This document shows positions 43,306-51,069 of a stretch of 64,000 bases of DNA, in pieces. The stretch is from Dethiobacter sp. Its GTDB lineage: Bacteria; Bacillota; Dethiobacteria; Dethiobacterales; Dethiobacteraceae. Numbering within the stretch: the stretch's first letter is position 1; every line of letters begins with the position of its first letter. Where the stretch lies: positions 45,069-109,068 of the forward strand of contig DYEY01000024.1 of assembly GCA_020725465.1 (NCBI GenBank). Reading direction: 5' to 3'. The position numbers and the translations under genes were made by a program. Below the pieces are notes generated by a model, which saw only the letters and a list, made by a program, of their open reading frames with translations, was not told the DNA's origin and ran no database searches.

Positions 43306-44770
43306 TTGTATCGTCTCCTCTCCATGGCACCTTCAGTGTTATCACAGTTCCTTTGCGTGGGGCTGATTCTATGGAGAGCGTGCCACCCACAAGCGCCGCT
43401 CTTTCCTGCATACCAAAGAGGCCAAGCCCCGGCCGGTAAGAGTTTTCGCCCAGCACTTCTTCCACCAGGAAGCCCACCCCGTCGTCTTTTATCACGGCGG
43501 TAAGGAGGCTTCCGTCATAATCGACGGAGACGCTGACAGTTCTGGCCATGGCGTACTTGCGCACATTGGTAAGGGCTTCCTGCACGATGCGGTAAACGGC
43601 GGTTTCCAGGTAGAAGGGGAAGCGGCAGTGCTCAAGGCCGGTGCCGCTGTATTTTACCTGCCTCCCCATCCAATGCGAACATTTTTCCACATATCTGGCC
43701 AAAGCGGTGTGCAATCCCATGTCGTCAAGGACACTGGGTCTGAGGTCGCGGGCCAGCGCCGATACCTCGTCCAGGGTAAGGCCAAGAATTTCCCTCAGTT
43801 CCGCGGTCACGGTCCTTATCTGCTCCAGGTCTTCAGAGTCGCTGAGAACCTTTAGCCCCAGTTTCATCGCGGTCAGCAGCTGGCCGGTTTCGTCATGAAG
43901 TTCACGGGCAATGCGCTTGCGCTCATTTTCCTGGGCGTCTATCAACCGTTCCACCAGCTGAATAAGCATCTTTTCCTTGTGTGCCAGCTCGGACTGGGCA
44001 ATGCGGCTTTCTTCGCGGTACTGCTCCAGCTTTGCTGCCATCATGTTAAAAGCCCCGGCCAGCTGTCCCACTTCATCCCTGGTCCAGGCAGGCACCCGTA
44101 CACCAAAATTGCCGTCGGCAATAGCTCTGGTCCCTGTTATCAGGTGCCGGAGCGGTACCACAATCAGACTGGCAAAGCTGTAGGCAACGCCTATGGCCAG
44201 CAGGAAAGCCGTGGCTATGGTAATGTTAAGTTCAACCAGCATCTGCCTGGTGAAATGCCTAAGCCCTTCTTCTCCCATGCCAAGCCGCACCGTGCCTCCC
44301 GTTTCGCCCAGTATGGGTACGGCGATATCATGCACCACCCCTGCTTCGGACTGAAATGAAGCCAGCCGGTAACGGTCGCCCGAAAAGACATTATTGAATT
44401 TTTGCAGGTTAAGCGGTACCTGCTGGCCCGGAAAAGAGTGCACCAGCACCTCTCCGTACCTGTCCTGGACAAAAATATAGACGATGTCTTCATTGTTCTC
44501 CAGTGTGTCCTGTATCAGCCGGTAAAGGTCATACAGATTGTAGGTGAGGACTGAATCCACGCTGCGGGCGGCAACATCCCGGGCGATGGACACCCCCCGC
44601 ATTGCCAGCTGTTGCTTCATAATATTAACGGCAATGGCATCAGCACGCCAGGTAATCCAGCCTCCCGCCAACAATACAAGCAAAGTAACCATCCAGATAA
44701 TCTTTGCCCTGACTCCCAGCCCGGTCCGGTAGCGGTGGAGGTCGCCGGCTGCCAAAGCTGCCTTTTTCAT
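43268..44770 (-). CDS. NarX/DegS-type membrane sensor histidine kinase
   Basis: A 500-residue kinase: membrane segments at about 23-40 and 183-205 bound an extracytoplasmic sensor of 140 residues. HAMP follows at 205-255, then HisKA_3 with the phospho-His 292 in RIARELHDETGQ, and HATPase_c with DDGVGF and GLGLFGMQERA. The ATG overlaps the stop of the binding-protein gene (ATGA), and its end overlaps the receiver gene, so all three are coupled. Confidence 0.92.
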   Translation of the reverse strand: MKKAALAAGDLHRYRTGLGVRAKIIWMVTLLVLLAGGWITWRADAIAVNIMKQQLAMRGVSIARDVAARSVDSVLTYNLYDLYRLIQDTLENNEDIVYIFVQDRYGEVLVHSFPGQQVPLNLQKFNNVFSGDRYRLASFQSEAGVVHDIAVPILGETGGTVRLGMGEEGLRHFTRQMLVELNITIATAFLLAIGVAYSFASLIVVPLRHLITGTRAIADGNFGVRVPAWTRDEVGQLAGAFNMMAAKLEQYREESRIAQSELAHKEKMLIQLVERLIDAQENERKRIARELHDETGQLLTAMKLGLKVLSDSEDLEQIRTVTAELREILGLTLDEVSALARDLRPSVLDDMGLHTALARYVEKCSHWMGRQVKYSGTGLEHCRFPFYLETAVYRIVQEALTNVRKYAMARTVSVSVDYDGSLLTAVIKDDGVGFLVEEVLGENSYRPGLGLFGMQERAALVGGTLSIESAPRKGTVITLKVPWRGDDTNAKRTDQSGVGR

Positions 44771-45693
44771 GGCGCCTTACCGACCGCCTCAGCCATGGCC
44801 CTGATTTCGTCGTATGCTACCTGCAGGTGGGGGATAAACCGCCTGACAGAAAGGCCGGCAAGTATATTTCTCCCTTGCTCGTTTTCGTGCATGGTCAACA
44901 GTACATGGCGGAGCTGTTCCCTGACTTCAGGGTCAATGCTTCTGCTCACCACCAGCGGGTTGGAGGAAAAGGGGCGGGAGCGATGAATGACTGAGATATG
45001 TTGCAAAACATCCGGTGAATGTTCGGCCAGATAATCGTAAACCAGGCTGTTCACCGCCGCGCCGTCCACCAGCCGGCCGGCCACAGCCCGGATGGAATTG
45101 TCGCTGCCGGAGGTGTAGATAAAGCTGCTGAAAAATGTCTCCGGTTTCTCGCCCACAGCGCTGAGAAGGTACAACGGGTATAGGGTGCCCGTGGTGGAAA
45201 GAGGGTCAGTGAAGGCAAAAGATTTCCCGCGCAGTCCCTCAAAAGTTATGGTGCCGCTGTCCTTGCGGGTGATGATGTATGAGCTGCAGGGGGCATCGTC
45301 GGCATTGACGGGCGCCACAAACAGCTCCATGCCGCCGTCGCTTCCAAGCAAAACGTAACAGTAAGTGGAGATAAAGGCGGCATGCACGTTGCCGGAGGCA
45401 ATCAGGTCATTTATCTCAGTGTAAGAGTTTTTCAAAACCATTTGTATCTTGATATCAAGACGCTGCTGCAGGTAATCCATGAGGGGCGCATAATAAGAAG
45501 CAATAAACTGCGGAGAACCCATCCCGGCAATGCCCAGGCGCAGCATTTCCTGCCGCTTTGTTTCCCTTTCCGCCGGTTCCGGGTTAAAGCCGGACTCCAG
45601 GGAGATAAAAGGCAACCCGGACCGGCCGGCACAGGCGGGCAGGGCTGCCAACAGCAAAACCAGGCACATTATGCCAAGCCTTTTCCCAAGCAT
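44767..45693 (-). CDS. PhnD/AioX-like substrate-binding lipoprotein (sensory)
   Basis: A 308-residue lipoprotein (lipobox LAALPAC) of the phosphate/phosphite/phosphonate-binding family: LRLGIAGMGSPQFIASYYAPL, VHAAFISTYCYVLL, SFAFTDPLSTTGTLYPLYLL. No ABC permease or ATPase is nearby; it is instead translationally fused to a sensor kinase. PhnD-like proteins serve as ligand sensors for kinases in AioXSR arsenite systems. The ligand here is unknown: an oxyanion such as molybdate, tungstate, arsenite, or formate is possible. GGAGGG precedes the ATG. Confidence 0.85.
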   Translation of the reverse strand: MLGKRLGIMCLVLLLAALPACAGRSGLPFISLESGFNPEPAERETKRQEMLRLGIAGMGSPQFIASYYAPLMDYLQQRLDIKIQMVLKNSYTEINDLIASGNVHAAFISTYCYVLLGSDGGMELFVAPVNADDAPCSSYIITRKDSGTITFEGLRGKSFAFTDPLSTTGTLYPLYLLSAVGEKPETFFSSFIYTSGSDNSIRAVAGRLVDGAAVNSLVYDYLAEHSPDVLQHISVIHRSRPFSSNPLVVSRSIDPEVREQLRHVLLTMHENEQGRNILAGLSVRRFIPHLQVAYDEIRAMAEAVGKAP

Positions 45694-45833
45694 GGTTTCC
45701 CTCCGGTTTCCTTAAATAAAATTATAGGTATTTATTATTTTTAAATCCCCATTGTTAATTATATCACCAGCGCCACATTGAGACAATACGGCTGACGGAA
45801 AGTGCCACCGGGCGTCTGCAGGGGGTAATCAGA
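45694..45833. promoter_or_regulatory. Divergent promoter region between the sensor trio and moeA
   Basis: On the minus strand TATAAT occurs at 45726-45721, a -10 for the sensor trio. GGTTTCCCT (45694-45702) and GGTTTCCTT (45705-45713) repeat the motif seen before the LysR and fdhE genes, although they overlap the ribosome site of the lipoprotein gene on the other strand. No clear moeA promoter is seen. Confidence 0.4.
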
Positions 45834-47033
45834 ATGTTTTCCAGACGGGAAGCGCTGGCTGCGCTGAAAAAGATAAACCCGCTCCCGGGAAGCGAAGAGG
45901 TGGCGCTAGCTGACGCCGCCGGCAGGGTCCTGGCGGAGGATGTTATGGCCGCCTGTGATTTGCCACCGTTCCCCGCTTCTCTTTTTGACGGGTATGCCTG
46001 CCGGTCTGCTGACACGGCACGGGCCTCCGGCTTTTCACCTGTATCGCTTAAGGTGGTGGCCCGTATCGGGGCGGGCGGCAGTTACCGGGGGCTCCTGGCT
46101 CCCGGTGAGGCGGTGAGGGTGATGACGGGAGCCCCGCTTCCCGCCGGAGCCGATACGGTGGTCCCGTTTGAGGCGGTGACGGTGGAAGGGACACTGGTTA
46201 CGATTCGGCAACAGCTAAAGCAGGGATGGAACATTGCCGCGGCAGGCAGCGATTTTGCCGCCGGAGAACGGCTGCTGGCCGCCGGCTCACTGCTTACGCC
46301 CGGCCATCTTGGGTTGCTTGCCGCCTCTGGCCGGGCGGCGGTTAAAGTCAAACCCCGCCCACGCCTGTCCGTCCTTTCCTGTGGCTCAGAACTGGCGCAG
46401 CCCGGCGGGTCACTTCCCCCCGGCCAGATTTATGAAAGCAACAGTATCATGATATCCGCTCTTGCTGCCGCCTGTGGCGCTGATGTTATCTGGCGCGGCA
46501 GCGCCCCGGACTGCCCGCGACGGCTTGCCGGCAAGATAACGGGTGCCCTTGCGGCGTCCGACGTGGTGGTTACCTCCGGGGGAGTTTCCGGCGGAGACTA
46601 TGACCATACCGCTGAGGTTGTCCTGTCCCTGGGCGCAGAAAAAATATTTCACAGGGTCGCACTGGCGCCCGGTGGGCAGGCGTTGGCGGCAGTCCTGGGC
46701 AATAAGCCGGTTTTTTGCCTTACCGGCAAACCCACCGGCGCCTTTGTTTCCTTCCACCTGTTTGTCAGGCCCGCCCTCTTTCGCCTGCAGGGGCGTCCCG
46801 GCCCGGACCATGATCCGCGCCAAGCCATGGTAACAGAAGAAGTGGTCAACAACAGGGGGGTTGAACTCTGCCTGCCGGCAACCGTTTGCGGGGAAAACGG
46901 CCAATGGCTGGCAGCGCCCCTGTCCCGGGGCAAAGGTATTTTATCCCTGGGTGCGGCCAATGCGCTGATTATACTCCCCCCCGGCCCTGTCCGCGTGGCA
47001 GCGGGCAGCCTGGTGACGGTGCTGCAGCTGTAG
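45834..47033 (+). CDS. moeA: Molybdopterin molybdenumtransferase MoeA
   Basis: Inserts molybdate (or tungstate) into adenylated molybdopterin. The 399-residue protein has PPFPASLFDGYACRS, VMTGAPLPAGADTVV, GQIYESNS and the GGVSGGDYD loop. It starts at ATG 45834 after GCAGGGGGT. First of a moeA-mobA-mobB-arsR set leading to the AOR operon. Confidence 0.93.
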   Translation: MFSRREALAALKKINPLPGSEEVALADAAGRVLAEDVMAACDLPPFPASLFDGYACRSADTARASGFSPVSLKVVARIGAGGSYRGLLAPGEAVRVMTGAPLPAGADTVVPFEAVTVEGTLVTIRQQLKQGWNIAAAGSDFAAGERLLAAGSLLTPGHLGLLAASGRAAVKVKPRPRLSVLSCGSELAQPGGSLPPGQIYESNSIMISALAAACGADVIWRGSAPDCPRRLAGKITGALAASDVVVTSGGVSGGDYDHTAEVVLSLGAEKIFHRVALAPGGQALAAVLGNKPVFCLTGKPTGAFVSFHLFVRPALFRLQGRPGPDHDPRQAMVTEEVVNNRGVELCLPATVCGENGQWLAAPLSRGKGILSLGAANALIILPPGPVRVAAGSLVTVLQL

Positions 47034-47095
47034 TACAGGCGTGACGACCGTGATGAACAGTGGTACAATATAACTGAGGGCGAGGAGTGAGGTTG

Positions 47096-47725
47096 TTGCA
47101 GACAAATGGCTTATCCTGTGTTATCCTGGCCGGCGGCCGCAGCTCCCGCATGGGAGAAAACAAACTGTTGCTGCCCCTGGGGGAAAGCACCGTTATCGGC
47201 AGCCTGCTGGACAGGTTGCGCGGCCTGTTCGCCGAGTATATAATTGTCACCAATCAACCGGCACATTTTGAGCATCTGCCGGTCCGGCTGGCCGGTGACT
47301 TGATTGACTGTGGAGTTAAAAGCTCGCTGGCAGGGCTGCACGGAGGGCTTTCCGCCGCTACCCGTCCCTACAGCTTTGTTGCCGCCGGGGATATGCCCTT
47401 TGTTTCTCCGGCACTGGTACGGTACCTTTGCTCACTGCGTCGGGGCTATGACGTGGTCATCCCCCGCCAGGACGGCCACCTCCAGCCGCTGTGCGCGGTT
47501 TACCATAAGAATTGCCTGCCCCATATCGAGAAGCTGTTGCTTGCCGGGTGCTATAAAATAGCCAATTTTCTGGACCGGGTACGGGTTCGTGAGGTGGAGG
47601 CGGCGGTGTTGCAGAGCGTTGACCCTGAACTGATTTCTTTCTTTAACCTGAACACACCTGAGGAATACCGCCTGGCCCGGGAGATACTGGCGGGTACCCG
47701 GGTGCCGGGGAGGTATAAAAAGTAG
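47096..47725 (+). CDS. mobA: Molybdenum cofactor guanylyltransferase MobA
   Basis: Adds GMP to Mo-molybdopterin to give the bis-MGD form used by formate dehydrogenase. About 209 residues with CVILAGGRSSRMGENKLLLPLG and AAGDMPFVSP. TTG 47096 (or TTG 47093) lies after GAGGAG; GTG 47087 overlaps the ribosome site and is unlikely. Its stop overlaps the mobB start by one base. Confidence 0.9.
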   Translation: MQTNGLSCVILAGGRSSRMGENKLLLPLGESTVIGSLLDRLRGLFAEYIIVTNQPAHFEHLPVRLAGDLIDCGVKSSLAGLHGGLSAATRPYSFVAAGDMPFVSPALVRYLCSLRRGYDVVIPRQDGHLQPLCAVYHKNCLPHIEKLLLAGCYKIANFLDRVRVREVEAAVLQSVDPELISFFNLNTPEEYRLAREILAGTRVPGRYKK

Positions 47726-48270
47726 TGTCCATTCCCATCGTCTCAGTGGTAGGCAAATCGGACAGCGGCAAAACCACGCTTATTTGCGGCCTTATTCCCG
47801 AACTGAAAAAGCGGGGTTACCGGGTAGCCACCATTAAACATGACATCCATGGCTTCGATATGGACAGGCCCGGCAAAGACACCTGGAAACACAGCGAGGC
47901 CGGAGCCGATATAGTGGTTATTTCTTCTCCCGGCAAGGTGGCCATGATCGAAAAAGTGGCAGCGGAGTTGACCCTGGATCAGGTAATAGCCAGAATAGAG
48001 GGCGTTGATATCATCATTTCAGAGGGTTACAAACGTAACAACAAGCCAAAGCTGGAGGTTTTCCGCTCCTCTGTGCATGATGCGCCCCTTTGCGGCGCCG
48101 GCGACAACCTGTTTGCCCTGGCCAGCGATGTCAAACCGGACATTGGCGTCCCTGTCTTTGACCTGAATGATTACTCCGGAATAGCTGACCTGATCGTGGA
48201 ACTGTTTCTGTCCGGAGCGCCACCTGCCGGTTTACCGCCTGCGGGCCCCCGGTGTCAAAATGAGCGTTGA
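47725..48270 (+). CDS. mobB: Molybdopterin-guanine dinucleotide biosynthesis protein MobB
   Basis: A 181-residue GTPase-like protein with Walker A GKSDSGKTTLI, ATIKHDIHGFDMD and IISEGYKRNNKPKLEVFR. MobB binds GTP and supports MobA. GTG 47725 shares a base with the mobA stop (TAGTG). The last residues overlap the ArsR gene by 11 bp. Confidence 0.92.
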   Translation: MSIPIVSVVGKSDSGKTTLICGLIPELKKRGYRVATIKHDIHGFDMDRPGKDTWKHSEAGADIVVISSPGKVAMIEKVAAELTLDQVIARIEGVDIIISEGYKRNNKPKLEVFRSSVHDAPLCGAGDNLFALASDVKPDIGVPVFDLNDYSGIADLIVELFLSGAPPAGLPPAGPRCQNER

Positions 48271-48649
48271 GGTGAAAAAATTGCGTGAAGTTGCCAGCCG
48301 GCTCAAAGCTGATTTCTTTAAAGCCATAGGCCACCCCACCAGGATACAGATACTGGAGTATCTCCGTGACGGGGAGCGCTGTGTCTGTGAAATCATCGCC
48401 GAGCTGGAACTTGAACAGTCCAATGTTTCACAGCACCTGGGGCTTTTGAAAAAACAGGACCTGGTAATAGCGCGCAAAGACGGTGCCAGGATGATGTACC
48501 GCCTGAAAGATAAGGGTGTGCTTGATATTATAGACGCCGTGGCGGAAATCCTTGACCGCCGGCTGGATGAGACCAGGGAAGCGCTGCACTTTATCCGTTC
48601 TGGCAAATTTAGCCGGGAGCCGGGAATCTGCGCCCGGGAGCCGGAATAA
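48260..48649 (+). CDS. ArsR-family transcriptional regulator
   Basis: A 129-residue winged-helix repressor: FFKAIGHPTRIQILEYL and the recognition region QSNVSQHLGLLKKQ. The CVC pair in ERCVCEIIAEL matches the alpha-3 metalloid/metal site (ELCVCDL) of ArsR/SmtB proteins, so it may respond to As, Sb or a soft metal. It is translationally coupled to mobB and lies just before the AOR promoter, but palindromes there may belong to the sigma-54 activator instead. Confidence 0.88.
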   Translation: MSVEVKKLREVASRLKADFFKAIGHPTRIQILEYLRDGERCVCEIIAELELEQSNVSQHLGLLKKQDLVIARKDGARMMYRLKDKGVLDIIDAVAEILDRRLDETREALHFIRSGKFSREPGICAREPE

Positions 48650-48679
48650 GACTCTGGTTTTATAAAAGGTGTATTACGG

Positions 48680-48742
48680 CGGGACGTGTCCCGTTGCAGC
48701 TGTTTCAGAATGAAACAGCTTTTGTTTCAGACACCTGAAAAA
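48680..48742. promoter_or_regulatory. Palindrome cluster upstream of AOR (probable activator sites)
   Basis: Site A is AGC-TGTTTCA-GAA-TGAAACA-GCT (48698-48720), a perfect dyad. Site B is TGTTTCA-N6-TGAAAAA (48723-48742). CGGGAC-GT-GTCCCG lies at 48680-48693. Site A is centred about 105 bp before the predicted sigma-54 start, the usual distance for an enhancer of an NtrC/AcoR-type activator. Site A with its TTTT could also terminate the arsR transcript. Confidence 0.6.
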
Positions 48743-48786
48743 AATAAAATAATCGGCCGTCTTCAACATGGTTCGCTATTGACATA

Positions 48787-48803
48787 TTGGTATACTTCTT
48801 GCA
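48787..48803 (+). promoter_or_regulatory. Sigma-54 promoter of the AOR operon
   Basis: TTGG-N8-TTGCA with GG and GC exactly 10 bp apart (GG 48789-48790, GC 48801-48802), matching the -24/-12 consensus. Predicted start about 48814. A sigma-54-dependent activator is encoded in the same operon (51882-53747). Confidence 0.75.
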
Positions 48804-48847
48804 ACATTAAATCAGTGAAACATTAATATCCTGAAGGAGGCAGACAT

Positions 48848-50641
48848 ATGGGTGTATATGCGGGGAAAATACTGAGGGTTAACCTGACAACCGGAGCCGT
48901 TGCCACCGAACCGCTGCCGGCGGAAAAAGCAAAATTGTTCCTGGGAGGCCGTGGCCTGGCGGGCAGGATGCTGGCTGAGGAAATTCCGGCTGGTATCGAT
49001 CCCCTGGGACCGGAAAACAAAATCTTTTTTGCCACCGGCCCCCTGACCGGCAGCGCCGCCCCCACCGGAGGCCGCTACATGGTGGTAACCAAGTCGCCCC
49101 TGAACAATGTAATAGCTTCTTCCAACTCCGGCGGCTTCTGGGGCGCAGAACTCAAATTCGCCGGTTACGACATGGTGGTGGTGGAAGGAAAAGCAAAAGA
49201 ACCGGTCTATATTTATGTTAAGGATGATACGGTGGAAATCCGTCCTGCCGCCAGATTCTGGGGCATGCAGACCAACGAAACGGTGGACGCCCTGCTGGCC
49301 GAAGTGGGCGACAACCGGGCCAGGGTGCTTAACATCGGTCCCGCCGGAGAGAAACTGTCTCTGATCGCCGCGGTGATGAACGACCGCTGGCGTGCCGCCG
49401 GCCGCTCCGGCGTCGGTGCCGTCATGGGCTCAAAAAACCTGAAGGCCATCGTGGTCAGGGGCAGCGGTAAGGTAGAAGCCGCCAACCCCGAAAAGTACAA
49501 AGAGGTAACCGGCGCCGCCCTGAAAAAAATCAGGGAGAACGGGGTAACCGGCGAGGGGCTGCCGGCCTACGGCACGGCTATCCTGGTTAACATCATCAAC
49601 GAAAACGGTATTTATCCCACCCGCAATTTCCAGGAAGGGGTATTTGCCGGCGCTGAGGCCACTTCCGGGGAGACGCTGGCCGAGAAGTACCTGAAAAAGA
49701 AAGACCCCTGTTTCCGTTGTCCCATCGCCTGCGGCCGCTACTGTGAAGTGGACGGCGAAGAAGGGGGAGGCCCGGAGTATGAAACCATCTGGGCTTTCGG
49801 TGCCGATTGCGGCGTTTCCGACCTGCCCAGTATCATCAAAGCCAACAACGTCTGCAACGAGATGGGCCTTGACACCATCTCCGCCGGAGCCACCATTGCC
49901 GCAGCCATGGAACTTTACCAGCGCGGGCTGATCAAACCGGAAGAATTGGACGGGCCGGAGCTGGTCTGGGGCAGCGGTGAAGCCATTATTGAGTGGACCA
50001 GGAAGATGGGCCGGGCTGAAGGGTTTGGTGCCAGGCTGGCCCTGGGTTCAGCCCGCCTGTGTGAACTATACGGCGCGCCGGAGCTGTCCATGACCGTCAA
50101 GAAACTGGAACTGCCGGCCTATGACCCGCGCGGAGTCATGGGGCATGGCCTGCAGTACGCCACCGCCAACCGTGGCGGCTGCCATGTGCGCGGTTACCTG
50201 ATTTCACCGGAAATCCTGGGCTCGCCCCAGGCACTTGACCGGTTTGCCCTGGAAGGAAAGGCCGAATGGGCAAAAATATTCCAGGACCTTACCTCGGTGA
50301 TTGACAGCCTGGGCGTCTGCCTCTTCACTTCCTTTCCCCTTGGCGCCCAGGACTATGCCGACCTTTATAACGCCGCCACCGGCGAGTCGCTGACCGCCGA
50401 AGAGCTGCTGGCCTGCGGCGAACGCATCTTTAATAACGAGCGCCTGTTCAACCTGCAGGAGGGCTACTCGGCCGCCGATGACACCCTGCCCAGGCGGCTG
50501 CTGGCCGAACCGATGCCTGAAGGTCCCACCAAGGGGCATGTCCACCTGCTGGATAAGCTGCTGCCCGAGTACTACAGGCTCAGGGGCTGGGATGCTGACG
50601 GGGTGCCTACCGCGGAGAAAAAGCAGGCTCTGGGGCTGTAA
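48848..50641 (+). CDS. aor: Aldehyde:ferredoxin oxidoreductase (tungsten pterin enzyme)
   Basis: A 597-residue AOR-family enzyme that interconverts aldehydes and carboxylates with ferredoxin. The N-terminal domain (GGRGLAGRMLAEEIPAG, TGPLTGSAAPTGGRY) binds the bis-pterin. The [4Fe-4S] ligands C288, C291 and C295 and the DSLGVC motif with C491 match the P. furiosus enzyme (288, 291, 295, 494). AAGGAGG precedes ATG 48848. It heads an operon with moaD, thiF, a sigma-54 activator, moaA and MOSC. Confidence 0.95.
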   Translation: MGVYAGKILRVNLTTGAVATEPLPAEKAKLFLGGRGLAGRMLAEEIPAGIDPLGPENKIFFATGPLTGSAAPTGGRYMVVTKSPLNNVIASSNSGGFWGAELKFAGYDMVVVEGKAKEPVYIYVKDDTVEIRPAARFWGMQTNETVDALLAEVGDNRARVLNIGPAGEKLSLIAAVMNDRWRAAGRSGVGAVMGSKNLKAIVVRGSGKVEAANPEKYKEVTGAALKKIRENGVTGEGLPAYGTAILVNIINENGIYPTRNFQEGVFAGAEATSGETLAEKYLKKKDPCFRCPIACGRYCEVDGEEGGGPEYETIWAFGADCGVSDLPSIIKANNVCNEMGLDTISAGATIAAAMELYQRGLIKPEELDGPELVWGSGEAIIEWTRKMGRAEGFGARLALGSARLCELYGAPELSMTVKKLELPAYDPRGVMGHGLQYATANRGGCHVRGYLISPEILGSPQALDRFALEGKAEWAKIFQDLTSVIDSLGVCLFTSFPLGAQDYADLYNAATGESLTAEELLACGERIFNNERLFNLQEGYSAADDTLPRRLLAEPMPEGPTKGHVHLLDKLLPEYYRLRGWDADGVPTAEKKQALGL

Positions 50642-50653
50642 GGTTTGCCAAAA

Positions 50654-50685
50654 AAGAGGGCTTGCCCCTGTGGGGAAGCCCTCTT
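50654..50685 (+). terminator. Terminator-like hairpin after AOR
   Basis: A long stem AAGAGGGCTT/AAGCCCTCTT extended by CCCC/GGGG with loop TGT. No strong T-tract, so read-through to moaD is likely. Confidence 0.6.
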
Positions 50686-50709
50686 ACCTTTACAGCAGCC
50701 GAAACATTT

Positions 50710-50746
50710 GCCCGGTGGCAGCAGGCTGCCATTGTCTATACCGGGC
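50710..50746 (+). other. Structured leader between AOR and moaD
   Basis: GCCCGGT (50710-50716) pairs with ACCGGGC (50740-50746). Inside, GGCAG-CAGG-CTGCC (50717-50730) stacks directly on it, leaving a 9-nt bulge on the 3' side only. No T-tract follows. GACAGCTGTC, a further palindrome, lies downstream (50789-50798). It does not match the Moco riboswitch as far as I can tell. Confidence 0.5.
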
Positions 50747-50843
50747 AGGTGTGTTACTATGTTTATAAGAGAGATATCTGGCCAAAATGACAGCTGTCTT
50801 AAAAGTGAATCTCCTGTCTTATGCTGTGGTATGAGGTGAAACG

Positions 50844-51068
50844 ATGAAAATTACGGTTAAACTCTTTGCCACCCTGCGCACCGGCCGCTTTAAGGCCGAA
50901 AGCAGGGAATACGCCCCGGGGACCACCGTGGCCGGGGTGGCCCGGGAACTGAATATCCCGCGGGAAGAACTGGCCCTGATCCTGATCAACGGCCGTTCTG
51001 CCGAACCGGACAGCGAGCTGAGTGATGGGGACACGCTTTCCCTCTTTCCCCCGGTGGGAGGCGGCTGA
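50844..51068 (+). CDS. moaD: MoaD-type sulfur-carrier protein
   Basis: A 74-residue ubiquitin-like protein with the C-terminal GGG needed for thiocarboxylation. It begins MKITVKLFATLRTGR and ends LFPPVGGG. It gives sulfur to molybdopterin synthase. No moaE is present here, so the partner is elsewhere or the protein serves a tungsten-pterin-specific role, as such proteins often lie with AOR genes. ATGAGGTGAAACG precedes ATG 50844. Confidence 0.92.
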   Translation: MKITVKLFATLRTGRFKAESREYAPGTTVAGVARELNIPREELALILINGRSAEPDSELSDGDTLSLFPPVGGG

Positions 51069-51069
51069 A

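Noticed and set aside
42700..43503. A 267-codon plus-strand open frame
   Set aside because: It overlaps tatA in another frame and runs antisense to the receiver and kinase genes, which have clear domain motifs.
48779..48784. TTGACA before AOR as a sigma-A -35
   Set aside because: No -10 lies 16-19 bp downstream; the overlapping sigma-54 elements are a far better fit.
50691..50843. Moco riboswitch before moaD
   Set aside because: The stems seen do not follow the known Moco RNA motif as I recall it. Kept only as an unclassified structured leader.
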